This document shows, piece by piece, positions 45,301-58,549 of a stretch of DNA of 64,000 nt. A program made the position numbers and the translations under genes. Position 1 is the first letter of the stretch, and each line of letters starts with the position of its first letter. The DNA comes from Filosporella fistucella (lineage: Eukaryota; Ascomycota; Leotiomycetes; Helotiales): the NCBI GenBank assembly GCA_030077755.1, contig JAQJZZ010000005.1:496001-560000 (forward strand), written 5' to 3'. Below the pieces are notes generated by a model. The model was not told the DNA's origin. It saw nothing but the letters and a program-made list of their open reading frames with translations, and did not search any database.

Positions 45301-48300
45301 TCAGCAACAATGCCTTGTTCATTGCTAGTAAGATTTGACTCTGAAACCTTCTCAACTGGAGTATCTGTCTCCGTCAAGCCCAAATCTTGCTCTTTCGATT
45401 TGCCCAATGGCACATCCTCTGAACCCCCTTCCCATGAGAACCGCTGCTGCATCGCTGGGCGAGGGGGTTCGAGCGAATCTTGCGTATGTCGACGGGGACT
45501 GAGAGGTGCGATTACCGCAGTATCAGTTTCGAGGTGACCTTGTGATTCTGTCTCCATTGATGATTTTACTTGGGTGACAGTTTCGTCATTCCGAGTATTG
45601 CCTGCCGCAACTGAGGGAACTTCTGGTACCTGCTCTTCAGCAGTTGAAGCCCAGTAGTTGTCATATTCTCGAGGCAAGTATGTGCTTTCACGACTTTGAT
45701 TTGCAAAACTACCGTCATCAACCTGATCAGAGATGGAGCTTTCTTCATTGGCAGCCACATCGGGGGTTCGTGTACTAAGACTCTTGACAATGTCTTTTTG
45801 CAGCTTATCATTAATCTCGTCATCTGGCCCAGTGTCGGTACTCAATTTAGATTGCATATGAGGTCGTACAGGAGGTACCAATCCTTCTGACCTACCCATC
45901 TGATCATATGAGGGTTGAGAGTGAGAAGGAGCATCATTGTTAGAATACTCTGTGTCACGAGTAGGTGCGAGGTGTGGGACATCCTTTTCTGGAGGTGTAG
46001 GGCCTTCGAGGGATTCCTCAGAGTCCTGTCGATCAACAGTGTCTGGCCGCAGCTGAGTCTCAGCAGGAGCTTGCTCCAATTTAGGAAGGAGTCTTGGGTC
46101 AACTTCCTTTGCTGCATAGAGATTTCCGGCAGGAGCCATCGATAAATCGGGAGTAGGAAGACCATTGTTATTTGGGAAGTCGCGTGTGACTTCTGGGCTT
46201 GGCGTAGTAGGCGTGCTATTATCGCGTCTCCCAAAGGCACCAACAACTGCTGCACCGAAAGCAGACTGAGGTAATGTTTGTTTCTTGGTGGTGGGAGTGA
46301 GGTCATAATCTTCATCACCTTTGGCATCTTGCACAGATGCCTGAGTGGAAGGGGTGGGGGCTCTTTCTGCTGGAATTTGATTAGAATTTTCTGTCCCAGC
46401 TGTAGTTGCGTATGAAGTCCATCCTCCTGGAAGTGATGGGCGGAAGCTTTGTTCTCGTTCTGCAATGGGTCGCGGTGCCTGAAGGGGCTCGGACTCATTT
46501 GTGGGCGAGGATAATTCTGGCGAGGCTGCAGATACAACAGCATGTTGACCACTTGTGTTGATTTTTGTCTCTTGCAGATCTGGTGTTCTCGCAGGACTGT
46601 TTCCAGGACTCGGTGTACTTATATCACGGCGATGTCCAGGCTTGAATCCAGGGAAATCTTGAGGTGGTGTTGGGTGTCTTTGTTCTTCGGTGATTTGAGG
46701 CGAAGAAGGCTCGTTCACTACCTCAAGAATAGTAGGGGTATCACGTATTCGACCATCAGCAATCGCAGAGCTGGGAACACGACTCATAATTGGGCTAATG
46801 CCTGTGGTCCCAGTGCTCTCGCTATCAGATCGTCGAACGCCACTATCAGATCTCGAAGCAGGTGTCGCAGGAACCGAGTTGTCGTCGTGGGCATCAAATG
46901 CCTGGTGAACAACAGAATTGAATCCAAAAGAAGGCTGAGTACGAAGCTTCAAGTCATCAGAAGCGAGTGGCATGGTAGACGTGGAAGGGGCTGTCGGTGT
47001 GGTCTCTGTTTCTCTCGTAAATGGTTTTTCGGCCTCTTCCGATTTGGGTGGTCCAAACAAGTCCATTCCAAACCCGGAGATGCGATTCAAGTCAGGTAAT
47101 TTGGGACTGGTAGATTGTCGACGAGCGTCCTCGACATCGAGGCCTTTCGCTGTGTGTTCAGTTGCTGCTTGCTGAGCAATCTGGTCATTCACATTGAATC
47201 CGTCAAACCCATACTCGCTTTTCCTCTCTTTCACAGTGTCAAGCATGGGCATTAGCCGTCTACCGGAATCCGAGGTTTCGTCGTCAAAACTAGTCCTACG
47301 CCTGCCATGGCCTAGACTATCAGAACTAGATTTCTCCCGTAAATTCACCTTTGCAGGAGAATCTGATCTATCTGTTGACACTGGTCTGGTGAGAGAGTCT
47401 AGACTTGGTCTGCCAGAATCCTGGGATTGTCTCCGCTCCTCCTCGGCTCGTTTGTAAATATCCGCAGGTCTGATAAACGGAAGTGCTTTGCCAGTTGGGG
47501 TTGCCGGCGCTCTAATTGTAGGACCTGGTGAGGCCGAACGAGCACCAACCCACGGCTTAGGTGTAGCGTCACCAGGAGGTGGGCCTGTAATGTCTGCCAA
47601 TGGAGGTCCCATAACTTGACTCAGACTACTCTTCCTGGCTGGAAATCTAGCAGCTGGCGAGTCAGTTGCACTTTGAGGCGCTGGTGAAGCTCGAGTCGTT
47701 AGGGGTTGGGGTACAGCAGATGGAGAAAAGTCTCGTCGAGCGTGGAAATCACTGGCTGTGGAAGGTGTTCTTGTATCCGAGGCGGGAGATATTACAGATG
47801 ATTCCCCAGAATTGACTCTGCCTGCCAATCGTGGATCCGGGTGAGGTGAGCCAGAGACCGGAGAAACAGTCTCTTTTGATACTGCCTTTCGAAGTCCAGT
47901 TGGTGCCGGCGCAGATTGCTGTGTATTTACATGCAAGGCTGGCGGACCACTCGGATTTCGAACAGTTGGAACGCCTGTTATTTGGGAAAACCTTGTAGCT
48001 GGAGCATGGGTCGTAGGAGTGGGCGCTGCCGGTGATGGTTGTCGTGGCATATTGCTCGACGATGAAAAGTCGCGCCTCTCATCATCTGCGTCGAATGAAT
48101 TGGCTCGTCCCCTCGGCGCGCCTGGTAGTGGTGGCAATTCACCATATTTCTTGTTGTCAACAACTGGAGATTCAGCTTTTGGTGCATGTTGTAGTCCTTG
48201 CCCTTGTTGTCGTAGACCAGTAGGTTTCGAGACGGGCGGCGGAGGATAATCGTCATATTCATCATCATCGCCCCAGCCTCCACCGTAATCAACAGGTTTT

Positions 48301-48468
48301 GCTTCTGCCCATTTCTTCGTCTTTTGTCGATTGACATTTGCCTGGTAGGATATACTTGAGGCCGACTGAGGGGTCCTGATAATTGTTAGCATGGGGTTAT
48401 GAGGAGTTGATTGATCTGCCTCACATTGGGGAATCCTTGTCGAAGGGACTTCGGAATGGTTGCGCCAT
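39338..48468 (-). CDS. Very large, mostly disordered Pro/Ser/Gln-rich protein
   Basis: Four exons on the minus strand (48468-48425, 48375-44379, 44135-39448, 39380-39338) join in phase to about 2,923 residues. The tiny first exon gives MAQPFRSPFDKDSPM; a GCTAAC branch site precedes its acceptor. The last exon supplies NPYGAGAWDEGYD, in place of a stop reached by reading through the donor at 39447. Ordered-looking parts are few: a basic-acidic stretch near 33-62 (KTKKWAEAKPVDYGGGWGDDD), a Lys/Gly-rich helix near 1310-1345 (KGKEFLHTAGIFGGKAGKAGKG) and a charged helix near 2860-2885 (REQLLKRAQEENRRAQEEK). The rest is low-complexity with many SP/TP and RRxS-type sites. No domain or membrane span identified; function unknown. 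Cytoskeletal or signalling scaffold is possible but unproven. Confidence 0.85.
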
Positions 48469-49580
48469 TTTGGCAGTGAAGATCTACTCGTATGCTACGA
48501 GACATCTATTGCTGTGACCATTAATCCATTCGTGTCGCGCTGGATGTGCAGAAAGCCAGATTGCGCGTTGGTGAGAGAGGAGGTAGATCTAAAGCCGGTA
48601 TTATTATCGTAAGTCGCAGCTAACGTCAGGCTGGCTTAGCCGTTCCCGTACCGTATTGCCAAATTGAGGCGGAAGGCTGCAGATGGAGAGGTAATGAAGG
48701 GTTATTAGAATTATGAGTGATAGTATCAGTAATGATGATTATTCGATTCTGGTGATGGGATGGTGGAAATCGAGAAAAGGGAGAAAGTTCTTTGTTCGTA
48801 GCTTGGTCGGTGGTCGGTGATAGTTGGTCGATGATGCTACTGAGACCTGCACTTTGCTTGATCTTCGTTTGGTCCTGCCCTGCTCTGCCAACCTCACATC
48901 ACGGCTCTCACGTTCATTGCTCCACACTTCACTCACAGCACAAGCAAAAAGAGGCGACTCAGTCGAATCTTTGCTGATCTTGGCGCGGTGGAAACCCTGC
49001 CGACTCGATCACCAGCCATTCATGTCCCATCAATCTTCCATTATTCCTCCACTCAGCCACACTCACTCGTTGTCTTTTAATCACGCCAAACTATTCTCGG
49101 GCTAGATCGACTACAATTAGCACTCATTGCAGAATTGCAGGGCAGTCGGTTATCAAGCCTTGAATATCAGGTGTGAACATTTTCAACAATCCCGTTCGAT
49201 CACACAGCCATTCAACGTGGAGGCAACGAATGAACGAAACACCAGCTGTCCTGACCCTCTCCGTCTTATTGCGACAACCACCTTGAGTTGCGCCGACGAC
49301 CTATTCTTCTTCACTTCTCACAGACACCTTATACACCACGATACATGATCGCCATAAATTAATTAGAGAGTCTCTCGCACATTCCTTCACCTTTCTTACT
49401 GTGCAATCCAACAAAAGACACTGTACATAATTCAACTAGCATTCCACATCCGAGCCTCCGGCCAGGCAAAGAAGGACAGACAAGGAAACCCACGTTGCGC
49501 TTTACCCTTTGACATCTTTCCGAATCTTATCGGATCTCGACTCTTCATTGTCTGAAATTCCCACACTCGGCGCATTCACG
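48469..49580. promoter_or_regulatory. Divergent promoter region of the large protein and SED5
   Basis: 1.1 kb between two divergent start codons. Pyrimidine-rich tracts, as in highly transcribed fungal promoters, occur around 48890-48960 and 49240-49330. No gene recognised. Confidence 0.4.
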
Positions 49581-50644
49581 ATGGCAGTTTCTTCGATTCA
49601 AGATAGGACGAACGAGTTCAGATCGGTCCTGACACAGGTACAAAAGCGCCAGGCTTCATCGAAAGTCGGAGCACAACGGCAATCACTTCTCACAGATTCA
49701 CAAAAAGCTGCTGCGAATGGAAGCGCAAATGGAGAGAAACCAAGGAGGTCAGAGTTTGCGAGAAGGGCTGCAGAGATCGGGAGAGGTATTTCACATACTA
49801 TGGGAAAGTTAGAGAAATTGGCACAATGTAAGTATTCATATTAGAGTGAGAAGGATATGCTGACGCTCTACAGTGGCCAAGAGGAAAACCCTATTCGATG
49901 ATAGGCCTGTGGAGATCAACGAGTTGACATCCATCATCAAACAAGATCTTTCTTCCCTAAATCAACAAATCGGCTCTCTACAAGCCCTAACACGAGCCCA
50001 ACACCCGAAAGCCGATCAAGAAGGAGAGCACAACAAGAACGTCGTTTTCTTATTACAAGGCAAACTCACAGATGTATCTGTGAACTTCAAAGATGTGTTA
50101 GAAGTCCGCACAAAGAATATCCAAGCATCCCGAGCACGAACCGAGAATTTTGTATCATCAGTAGCAGCACACGCAGCGCCCCAGATATCACAATCTGCTT
50201 CGCCGTTATACAGTACTCCCACGAGAGGATCACCAGGACCTGGTCAGGATTCATTATCTTTGAATCCAGTAGGAGATCAGCAATTATTAATGATGGAAGA
50301 GGCGCAACCGCAAAATACATACATTCAGCAAAGAGGGGAAGCTATTGAGGCTATAGAGAGAACGATCAGCGAATTGGGTGGCATCTTCGGACAACTCGCA
50401 ACAATGGTTTCGGAGCAGAGTGAAATGATTCAAAGAATCGATGCGAATACAGAGGATGTGGTAGATAATGTACAAGGTGCTCAAAGAGAGTTACTAAAGT
50501 ACTGGTCGAGGGTATCTGGCAATCGCTGGTTGGTAGCCAAGATGTTTGGAGTCCTCATGATATTCTTTTTGTAAGTTCCCAATCCCTAATCTGATGCACG
50601 TGTAAGCTAATATGCATAGACTATGGGTCCTCATTGCTGGATAG
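49581..50644 (+). CDS. SED5: t-SNARE Sed5 / syntaxin-5, Golgi
   Basis: Three exons (49581-49827, 49874-50570, 50620-50644) join in phase to 322 residues. The N-terminus MAVSSIQDRTNEFRSVLTQ is the Sed5 segment that binds the Sly1 regulator. An Habc helical bundle follows. The SNARE helix (about 229-291) contains EAIEAIERTISELGGIFGQLATMVSEQSEMIQRID, with the central-layer Gln in GQLA or nearby, as in Q-SNAREs. The C-terminal anchor MFGVLMIFFLLWVLIAG is completed by a 25-nt last exon. Drives fusion of ER-derived and intra-Golgi vesicles. An upstream in-frame TTG frame was ignored in favour of the ATG at 49581. Confidence 0.95.
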
Positions 50645-53600
50645 AGCGTACATTCTTGCATTAGCGGTTCCTTGCGTTCTTGTACCATTACTGTAGAATT
50701 GAGCGCTGAATATACCCTTTAATACGCATTTAAACTCATCCTTTCAATGGGTTTCCTCTGCTCCCTTTCTTTGGACGATTCATTCTCATATTGATCGTGG
50801 GTTTTTGAATGCTCAGCGAGGCTAGAGAACGAAATACGATCAGTTCTCGAAGCTAGATTCTCATGGCGTGTCAAATCCGAGATTCCTGGTTGAATCTCCC
50901 AAGCCTCCAAACAAATTCTATCACTCCAATAACCTATCTGGTAGCTCAAAATTCCACCCAGACCTTCAACCAAGTGTATGTGCGAACAATATATCACAGT
51001 CATATCACGAAGAAATAATATCAGGAACTCCCAACTATACCATCAAATGACGAACTTCTACAAAAATCGGCAAATACCCCACTAATCCCTTAATGGGAGA
51101 CTATAGTTCCAACCAGAAAAACTTTGATTCAGGAATCGCTAATCCTTTCCTCCCTTCCTCTTCCTATCTTATCCCTCTCCGCTCTAGCTCCAAACCAAAA
51201 AAGTAAATACTGAAACATCAAATTCCAGATTTCGTAACATTCTTATCATTCAATATTGCTTATGACGCTGCATGATTTGTATTTTCTGATTTTGTATAAA
51301 GTAGGGAGGTGCGTTATTGAGTCCGAGAAGGTGTATGGATCTTCGTGGGTATTTTCTGAATTAGGGTGAGGGAGAGAGAAATCAGGATAGTGGAAAGGAG
51401 ATCTGTATCTCTCTCGCTATTCTCCGGGTTGTATATCTTATTGTGTTGTCATTGATTGTTCACGATCTAATATTCCTGTTTACGTCTTCTATCTTAGTAG
51501 AAGCATTGCTTACTCAAGACCTCACCTTAATCCTACTTTCCCAACATCTTTATTAACAAGGAGATATCATTTGCAGGCTCTCCTTTAATTTTATATTAGG
51601 CTCTCCCTCTCCGCACTCTCTTTGCTCCTTGATATATATTATAACCCATTGCCTAGAGCGGATACTCTCCTCTTGTCAGGTGTATAATTGGAATTGTAGT
51701 TTCACATGACCTCGACTATTCGGTTATGTTCGGCAGTTCACAGGAACCCCTCAGGCACCCCTTAAATAGTCCAACTCTGGCATTCCAAAAGGCCAGAGTT
51801 CAGTCTCGTACTGGAATATAACTTATTCTACTCGTTGAATTGCCTCCCATTTATACGTCTCACACCTCTTTATATATAGATTCTTCCTCCGCCGCTTTCT
51901 TGCCTTACCTTTCTAAGACCTAAGTTGTACTCCCGATGTTTCCCTCTTATTCAAGATTTTCGTTCTATGGATTCCAGATTAGATAATCTCACAAAGAGAA
52001 GAGAAGAGTAAGCGAGGGTTTGTATAGATCTGCTACTTTCGCAATAAACAACTTGTACCCCGATCTCTCATTCTCTGGCTTTCTCCCCTCTGATTTTATT
52101 TTCCCGTATAGAGTGAACTTGTAGGGGGATAGAAAAGTAAGTGTCAGTAGGTTGCAGGGACTTTGCCCTTTATATCCACATCTTGGACGGTATATAGAGT
52201 GTGATGCTCTTGATCCTAGATATTAGATCGATATAAAGTACCGGAAAAGATGATTAGACAAGTATTTCGCAGCCGCAAGGGAAAGTTTGCTGGCAGCCGT
52301 GCCCGGGGAAAATTAGAGGATTGATTGGGTTTTTATAATTTCGCTTTAACAAATCTAGATAGATACATGAAGATCTTTATCCTTATTCAACATCCAAATC
52401 ATTTTTTTCAAGAAGTAGTATATGATCTTCTCTCCTTCTCTACTCACCGTGCATAGTATATCTCTTATCTCGACCGGTTTATGGCTCGGGATATCCCGCG
52501 ACGGTGAAGGACTAAGAACGCGACTTGGTATATTGATATATGAGATGATGTACTAATCTACCAGGTCGTTGAGGTGACGGTATTTAGAATTCCAAATTCC
52601 TCTTAACGCCTTAGCGAAAGAACTCGATCTAAATTCTTCATCTCTTTGGGCAGAATATGGAATCTTTGCTGTTGGGAAGACCCACTTGTTAGTGGAAAAT
52701 AATTGTCTAGAGAGCTGCCTTCTGTATCGGAAATTTGCTGTCAAAGAACCACTTCGCTAGATCCTCCCCATAATCTTCGCGGCCGTGAAGAAAAATTACT
52801 GTGTGGGTGTGTTGATCGCTGGTTGGTTCAATGAATGTTGTATTGATGCTAGGTGCGTCATCCTCATGAGTGATTCGGTTTGCGGACTAGAAATTGAGAT
52901 CTGGTTGCGGCTGGTGATGTCCGTGTCAGAGTGAAGCAAAGAGCGAGTCATAATTTTACCTTTCTTGATATGGTGAGATTACAATTTTGTTTAGCTCCTG
53001 GGTTATATACGGACGGAAAATGATGGAGATCGTGACTTCTCAAATAGTAAAAGCCATAGGAAGTGTTTTTACTTTGTGGTAAAGAATCGGTTTAATTAGC
53101 GTGGAGGTTTAGACTCACAACATCACTTCAAACGTATCAATAAAATTGATTCTTATGCCTAACTCTCCCGTTTAGTATAGTATATATCCACTAAAACTAC
53201 TAAGTGGTCCGATCACATGATATCGCGCTCAATGTACTATCTCTATCTACACTACTTAATTAATCTTTTAATTCTTCTCCAATATGAAATAGTACATTAA
53301 CAAAGCAGGAGAAGTATATCGACGAGAAACTCCAACTGTTGTAGCGCCTTCTTTGAATGTATGTGGGACATGGTATCTTGAGACAGAGCGTGATTGCTTA
53401 GGGGAGATTGAAGAGTGTTGGTGGGAATCTAGAGAGATATTGGCCGTTTATTCTTTGGAATATGCGTCCATGGATTGGGATTATGGTAATGGTGAAACAT
53501 TTGCATCGAGATTAGTTGGATAAGGAGGTTGAAAGAACCTAGGGAAAAACAATCCCTCGAACAACGGGACATTGACACATTATCGCTATCCAGAGGGATA

Positions 53601-53770
53601 TAGTAAAATTCACTGCCAGTGCTGTTGCTGCTGTCACCCATTCTTTCAGCAAGAAATCAATGTATAATAGGCAAACCACGAAAAAGCTCCACGAGGTATT
53701 CATTAAAACCTATTTCTCCTCTGCAAGATGCATTGTGCGGCTCCACTCAACTCAGCATAACCATCTACAC
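50645..53770. other. 3.1-kb gene-free region
   Basis: Convergent region between SED5 and the TRI12-like MFS. Only short unconnected frames (for example 52553-52744 and 53429-53641, minus strand). No tRNA, rRNA or tandem repeat recognised. Sequence is of normal base composition, not RIP-decayed, so a non-coding transcript or long 3' UTR is possible. Confidence 0.4.
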
Positions 53771-55738
53771 TTAAACAGTACTTAAGACTTCCTTCTCACC
53801 ATTCTCCGATGTGCCATGATCACTTCCCTTCTCTCTCTCCTCTACTTTCCCCACCTTCTCCTTCTTTCTCGTCGCACCACCAAGTTCCTTCTCCAGATGC
53901 ACTTCAACATGGTTCGTGAAATATTTGCTCGGATCCTTAACACACAACGCACAAACTGTAGCAATGATTCCAAACGGAATGGACGCTAACCAAGTTATCC
54001 TGAATCCATACGCATACGCATATCTAGCCGTTGTAACAGCTTTTTCAAACACAGTGGCAGGGACAGCAGGAAGGGTAGCTGCCATGCCAGGAACACCCAG
54101 GAGAGTAAGTCTGGCAGCTGCGACCAAACCAGGGATATCAGTCGAGTTCAGATTTGAAGCCACAGCAAGTTTCGTGATTCTTGTAGTAAGTTGCTTTGCG
54201 CTCGTCTGCGAGAAGATACTGGAGAAAATCACACTTCCAATGGCTCCTCCAACACTTCTGAATGTACCGATCAAGCCGATAGCAACACCCAAATCACGTT
54301 GAGGGATGTGAAGTGAGGCGGTTGTGTAGCAGTTCAATGTGATCCAGCCGAAGGGAAACATAGCTAGGAATTGGACGGCCATGAGCCAGTTGAGATTTGT
54401 GGGTGTGATGAGGGCAGCGAGTCCAAAGAAGAGGGTTTGCATGAAGACGGCGAAGGTAAGTTGGTATTGGACATGTTTGATCCAATGGACTAAGCCAGGG
54501 ACGAGGACTCCGCCAATGAGTTGACCAGCACTGATTTGAGTTAGTATGAAATGGAGAGGTTAGATTTAGGAGACTGGTGCAAAAGACTTACCCAGATGGT
54601 AATGAGTAGACACCGATCTTGATAGCATCCGCTGTATGCAAATACAGAATCGTCTGAGCATTCAATGCAGCAGCAGCAAAGAAGACCATTCCTGCGACAA
54701 ACACCAACACAATGAGGGAAGAGAACTCCCTAAAGTTCTTGAATAGATACCATGGGAAGATCGGATCTTTTGGCACCAAGAAATCATATGCAAATGCAGA
54801 CAGAAAGACTACCAATCCCAAAATGAGTGGCGCAAGTGTCCCAGCCGCTGCCCATGGATAAGTATTTCCACCCGAATTCAATCCATACAAGAAGACTGCC
54901 AGACCAGCTGTAAACAGCAGTGCGCCAACGAAATCTAGTTCTTTGAACTCTTGCCACTTGGATTTTCCATCTGGTCGGGGATGACTAGGTGGGAAATATA
55001 CGAATGCCGTGCCGATGAGAGAGAATGCTCCGTAACCACAAGCAATCCAGAACATCATACGCCATGATGACTTTGTGAGCATGGCGTTTGCGAGGAGAGT
55101 GCCTGGAACGGCCCATGCGGCAAGATTGAGTTCTGTCCAGGCGAGACCGATTCCTCGATACTTGTTGGGTAGAATCTCAGAAATACCTGGGGACATTAGA
55201 ATGGTTTCCTCATACAGAGTAATAGAAGCAGAAGGAGGTACATACCAGCATAAGCAACCGAAACCGTCCCAATCGAAGCACCCAGTATAACCTCTCCAGC
55301 AATAAGCTGATTCATACTATGCGCCGTCCCTGCAATCGCAGCCCCAATGACGGTCAACAGCTGTCCAAACAAAATCACATATCTCCGTCCAAAGATATCA
55401 GACAGTCTACCAGCAATACTGAAGCCCACAGCAGCAGCGGCTCCCCACCCAGAAGGAATCCAGAACGAGATATTGGCGCCGCCAATCAACTCCCCTAGTT
55501 GTACTAAGATGGGAGTAACGAGGATGAAGCCGAAGATGATGGGACCAGTGAACGAGGTACCAAGGAAAAGAGCAGAGAGAATAACTGTCAATGTGAGTTT
55601 TTCGGCGTGTTCGGGGTTGTCTTCTAGAGCCGCTTTGTGGGGATCCTCCCATCCAAGGGGAAGATCTCTATGTTCCAATTTCGCATTCTCATGCTCATGC
55701 TCGATCTCTCTCTGATCCATGATATCTGTGTCTTTCAT
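53771..55738 (-). CDS. MFS transporter, TRI12/siderophore-iron-like
   Basis: Three exons on the minus strand (55738-55246, 55186-54592, 54530-53771) join in phase to 615 residues with about 14 predicted membrane spans. Signatures include AGRLSDIFGRRYVILFGQLL (the GxxxDRxGRR-type loop) and ISEILPNKYRGIGLAW, typical of the fungal trichothecene-efflux (TRI12) and siderophore-transporter group. Both ends are hydrophilic and charged, and the C-tail is Lys/Glu-rich. Plasma-membrane uptake or efflux; cargo unknown. Divergent from a P450 1.1 kb away, so the two may share control. Confidence 0.92.
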
Positions 55739-56875
55739 CGTGTCGATTTAGTATAAATAAAATGAAGAATTGGGAAAGCTGGCTGAGGAAGTAAGAGGAA
55801 TTGTTCCAGAAAATAAAATGGGATGACTTCTTATTATCCCAGCTTGCGAGCTGGGAGGTATCTGCCGCTCAGACCTGGACCTCCTGTACATATTTGAACG
55901 GGGAACATAGGTGCCCCATCCGTGACAGGGTCCCACTATCCATGAGCATTCTGATGCCGGTCTGCAGCATGCCAGTATGCCAGTATGCCTGTATGCCTGT
56001 ATGCCAGCACCTCCCCGGAGACGAGTCTAATGGGTACATGTGGGGAGGAAGGTAAGCTTGCTAATTCGCTACCTCAGCTTACCCCTCCCTGTGCAAAAGT
56101 GGCGGTGGGACAGTCTAGAAGGGGAGGAAAGTGCATGTTAAGATATATGTAGTGTAAACACGAGATAAGGTATCATTTTACTTGTTATATTGCTGCTCGG
56201 ATTTTTCTTAAAAATAATTGAAGATAGATAGCCAAGGAGGCTAAAAAGCTTGCATGCTTACTTTTTCTTATAAATTGTGGTTGCGGCAGATATTGTACGA
56301 CAACGGGATGGCGCCATTAGCGACTGTTGGCAGTTGGTCCCAGTAGAGTGGCACCGGCTGTTTTGGTTTTGATAGCAGGTTAGAAACAGCCTTTGCTGCA
56401 GAAATGCCAGTTCATCTTATCCTGGACGTGAATAGTAAAGCACCTTATTTATCGTTAAATAATTCCTTGATAAAAACTGTTAATAATTTCAAGCAATTAC
56501 TGCACTACCCCAGATTGCTTGCTAGTAAAACTCCACCTGGTGACGGGAATAGCGGCGTGGGGCCGTTACCGTCTTAGAGCGGGGGTGGGGTCAGCACAGT
56601 ACGAACATGACCCGACTTCTATCTCCCAGTCCCTTGAGTCAGCTCTTCAAAACATGAAGGTATCCCTCTGAGAAACGCCAAGTCATTCGTGGCTTTCATT
56701 CTTCGTTCTAAGTAGCCAGAAATAATCAATTTCTGGAAAAGGGGACCATTACCCCCTACCAACTCGGCCCTCGGATAGCCCGCCGCAGACAGTGTTGCAT
56801 TGCATATTCTTCAGCAATATTTGAGGTCAAAGAGTGATAAGGAACCACCAACGCAGACTCGTTCTCACCACGAAC
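55739..56875. promoter_or_regulatory. Divergent MFS/P450 intergenic region
   Basis: 1.14 kb holding both promoters, and a short 8-bp tandem repeat at 55969-56006. AT-rich at 56140-56280. No gene seen. Confidence 0.4.
55969..56006 (+). repeat. 8-bp tandem repeat
   Basis: About five consecutive units alternating ATGCCAGT and ATGCCTGT, upstream of the TRI12-like gene. Likely a length-variable microsatellite. Confidence 0.8.
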
Positions 56876-58549
56876 ATGCATTCTCTGCTACCCATCCCGC
56901 TGGATTGGACAACTGGGGTTGTATGCACATTGCTCTTTGTAATTGTATACAATGTTATTCGGTACACTTACCGCCTGTTCTTCTCCCCATTAAGTCATAT
57001 CCCCGGGCCATGGCTGACCCGTATCACTGGCTTATTGGAAGTGAACGCTCTGAAAGAACAACGCCGCACGGAATGGGTCGGGTCGCTTTTTGACAGGTAC
57101 CCTGGGACGGTAGCTGTGAGGACAGGTCCGAACTCGGTGTCTTTCAACCATCCAGATGCTGTGAAAGCTATTTATGGTGAGTTTGATTATTTGCATCAAA
57201 AATTTGAGGGAAGGAGAATTCGAGAAAATGAATGATTGATGAAAGTAGGTCATGGAAAAGGAGTCGAGGGGTTTGGAAAGTCAAGTTGGTATGATTCTTT
57301 CTCTACCACCGGCGAATCCATGTTCTCCACTCGCTCGAAGAAAAGACATGCCATGAAGAGACGAATGGTAGCACATGGATTTAGTGCTCAGAGTCTCACA
57401 CTCTTCGAGCCATTCGTAGATCAGACAATGGATAAGTTCATGAAGAAAATGGATGAATTTGCGCAAAATCAGGAGCCGTTTGATATCTATTTCTGGTTCG
57501 AGCTGTTCACCATGGATCTCATGGGCGAACTAGCCTTGGGTAATAATTTCGGAGTCATTGAAGAAGGAAAGCCAGCGAGATACTCAAGTCTTGTTGAGCA
57601 AAGCCAACGGTATGGTAATCTCAGTGGATTACTACCATTTGGGAGATGGAATGTGAAAGTTTTGAGTTGGGTGCCGCTACCATACATCCAGAGACTGTGG
57701 AAAGCACGTGGTGAGTATCTAGAATATGCTCGTGTAGCACTAGAGAAGCGGTTTCAGGACAATCGGAAGCAAATTTTGAAAGATGGGAAGACTAGGCAAG
57801 ATATCATGCAACGATTCATCGAAGCCCAGGACCCAGAGACTGGTCAGAAAATGGATTTTGCGGAACTTCGAGCAGAAACCTCATCTCTCATGTACGTGTC
57901 TTTCCTCTACATCGCCACAGTTACTAAAATCCACAGGGTCGCGGGAGCAAGCACAGGCAGTGTTACCATGAACTGGCTAATCTACTACCTCTGCCAAAAC
58001 CCTCCCATCAAAGACCGCATCATCTACGAGCTGTCAGTCATGTTTCCCGGTAACAGAAATGGTCGAGACAGTATCCCATTCACCAAACTCCAAAGATTGA
58101 GTTTGCTCGAACACGCAGAACTCGAGTGTCTTCGTCTCCATCCACCTATAGGATACGCCATGCCTCGAGATACCCCACCTCAGGGTGCAGACATTTGCGG
58201 TCTCTATATTCCTGGTGGCGTAGCTGTTGGGGTTCCTGCTGCTACAATCGGTCGGAATCCGGAGGTATACAGAAATCCAGATCAATGGGATCCAGATCGT
58301 TGGTCTGATTCTACTGCTGATGTCACATTGATGAAAACTTGTTTTCTTGGGTTTGGATTTGGGAGTAGACAGTGTATAGGTCGGAATGTGGCGACGCAGT
58401 TTATTATGAAGATGATTGCTACTCTGTTACTGAGATATGAGATCGAGCTTGAGGAACCGGGGTTGGTGCTTGGGACGAAGGAGTTTACGATTTTGAAGCC
58501 GGATAGGAGATATCGAGTGATTTTGAGGGACAGAGTGGTTTCTGGCTGA
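56876..58549 (+). CDS. Cytochrome P450 monooxygenase
   Basis: Three exons (56876-57176, 57249-57891, 57937-58549) join in phase to 518 residues. An N-terminal membrane anchor (WTTGVVCTLLFVIVYNVIRY) is followed by the SHIPGPW hinge. The I-helix motif is VAGASTGSV, where Thr of the usual AGxxT is kept. The K-helix ExxR is ECLR, and the haem loop FGFGSRQCIG has Cys461. The second intron (45 nt) could be read through without a stop, but splicing gives the normal SSLMVAGAST join. Endoplasmic-reticulum oxidase; substrate unknown. Paired with the divergent TRI12-like transporter. Confidence 0.92.

Noticed and set aside
52553..52744. 63-residue minus-strand frame
   Set aside because: Isolated, no recognisable motif or promoter.
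53429..53641. 70-residue minus-strand frame with ATG
   Set aside because: No family, no introns linking it onward, and length within chance for this region.
57236..58549. Reading the second P450's exons 2 and 3 as one intronless frame
   Set aside because: The 45-nt intron has good GT..AG ends, and removing it restores the usual I-helix spacing.
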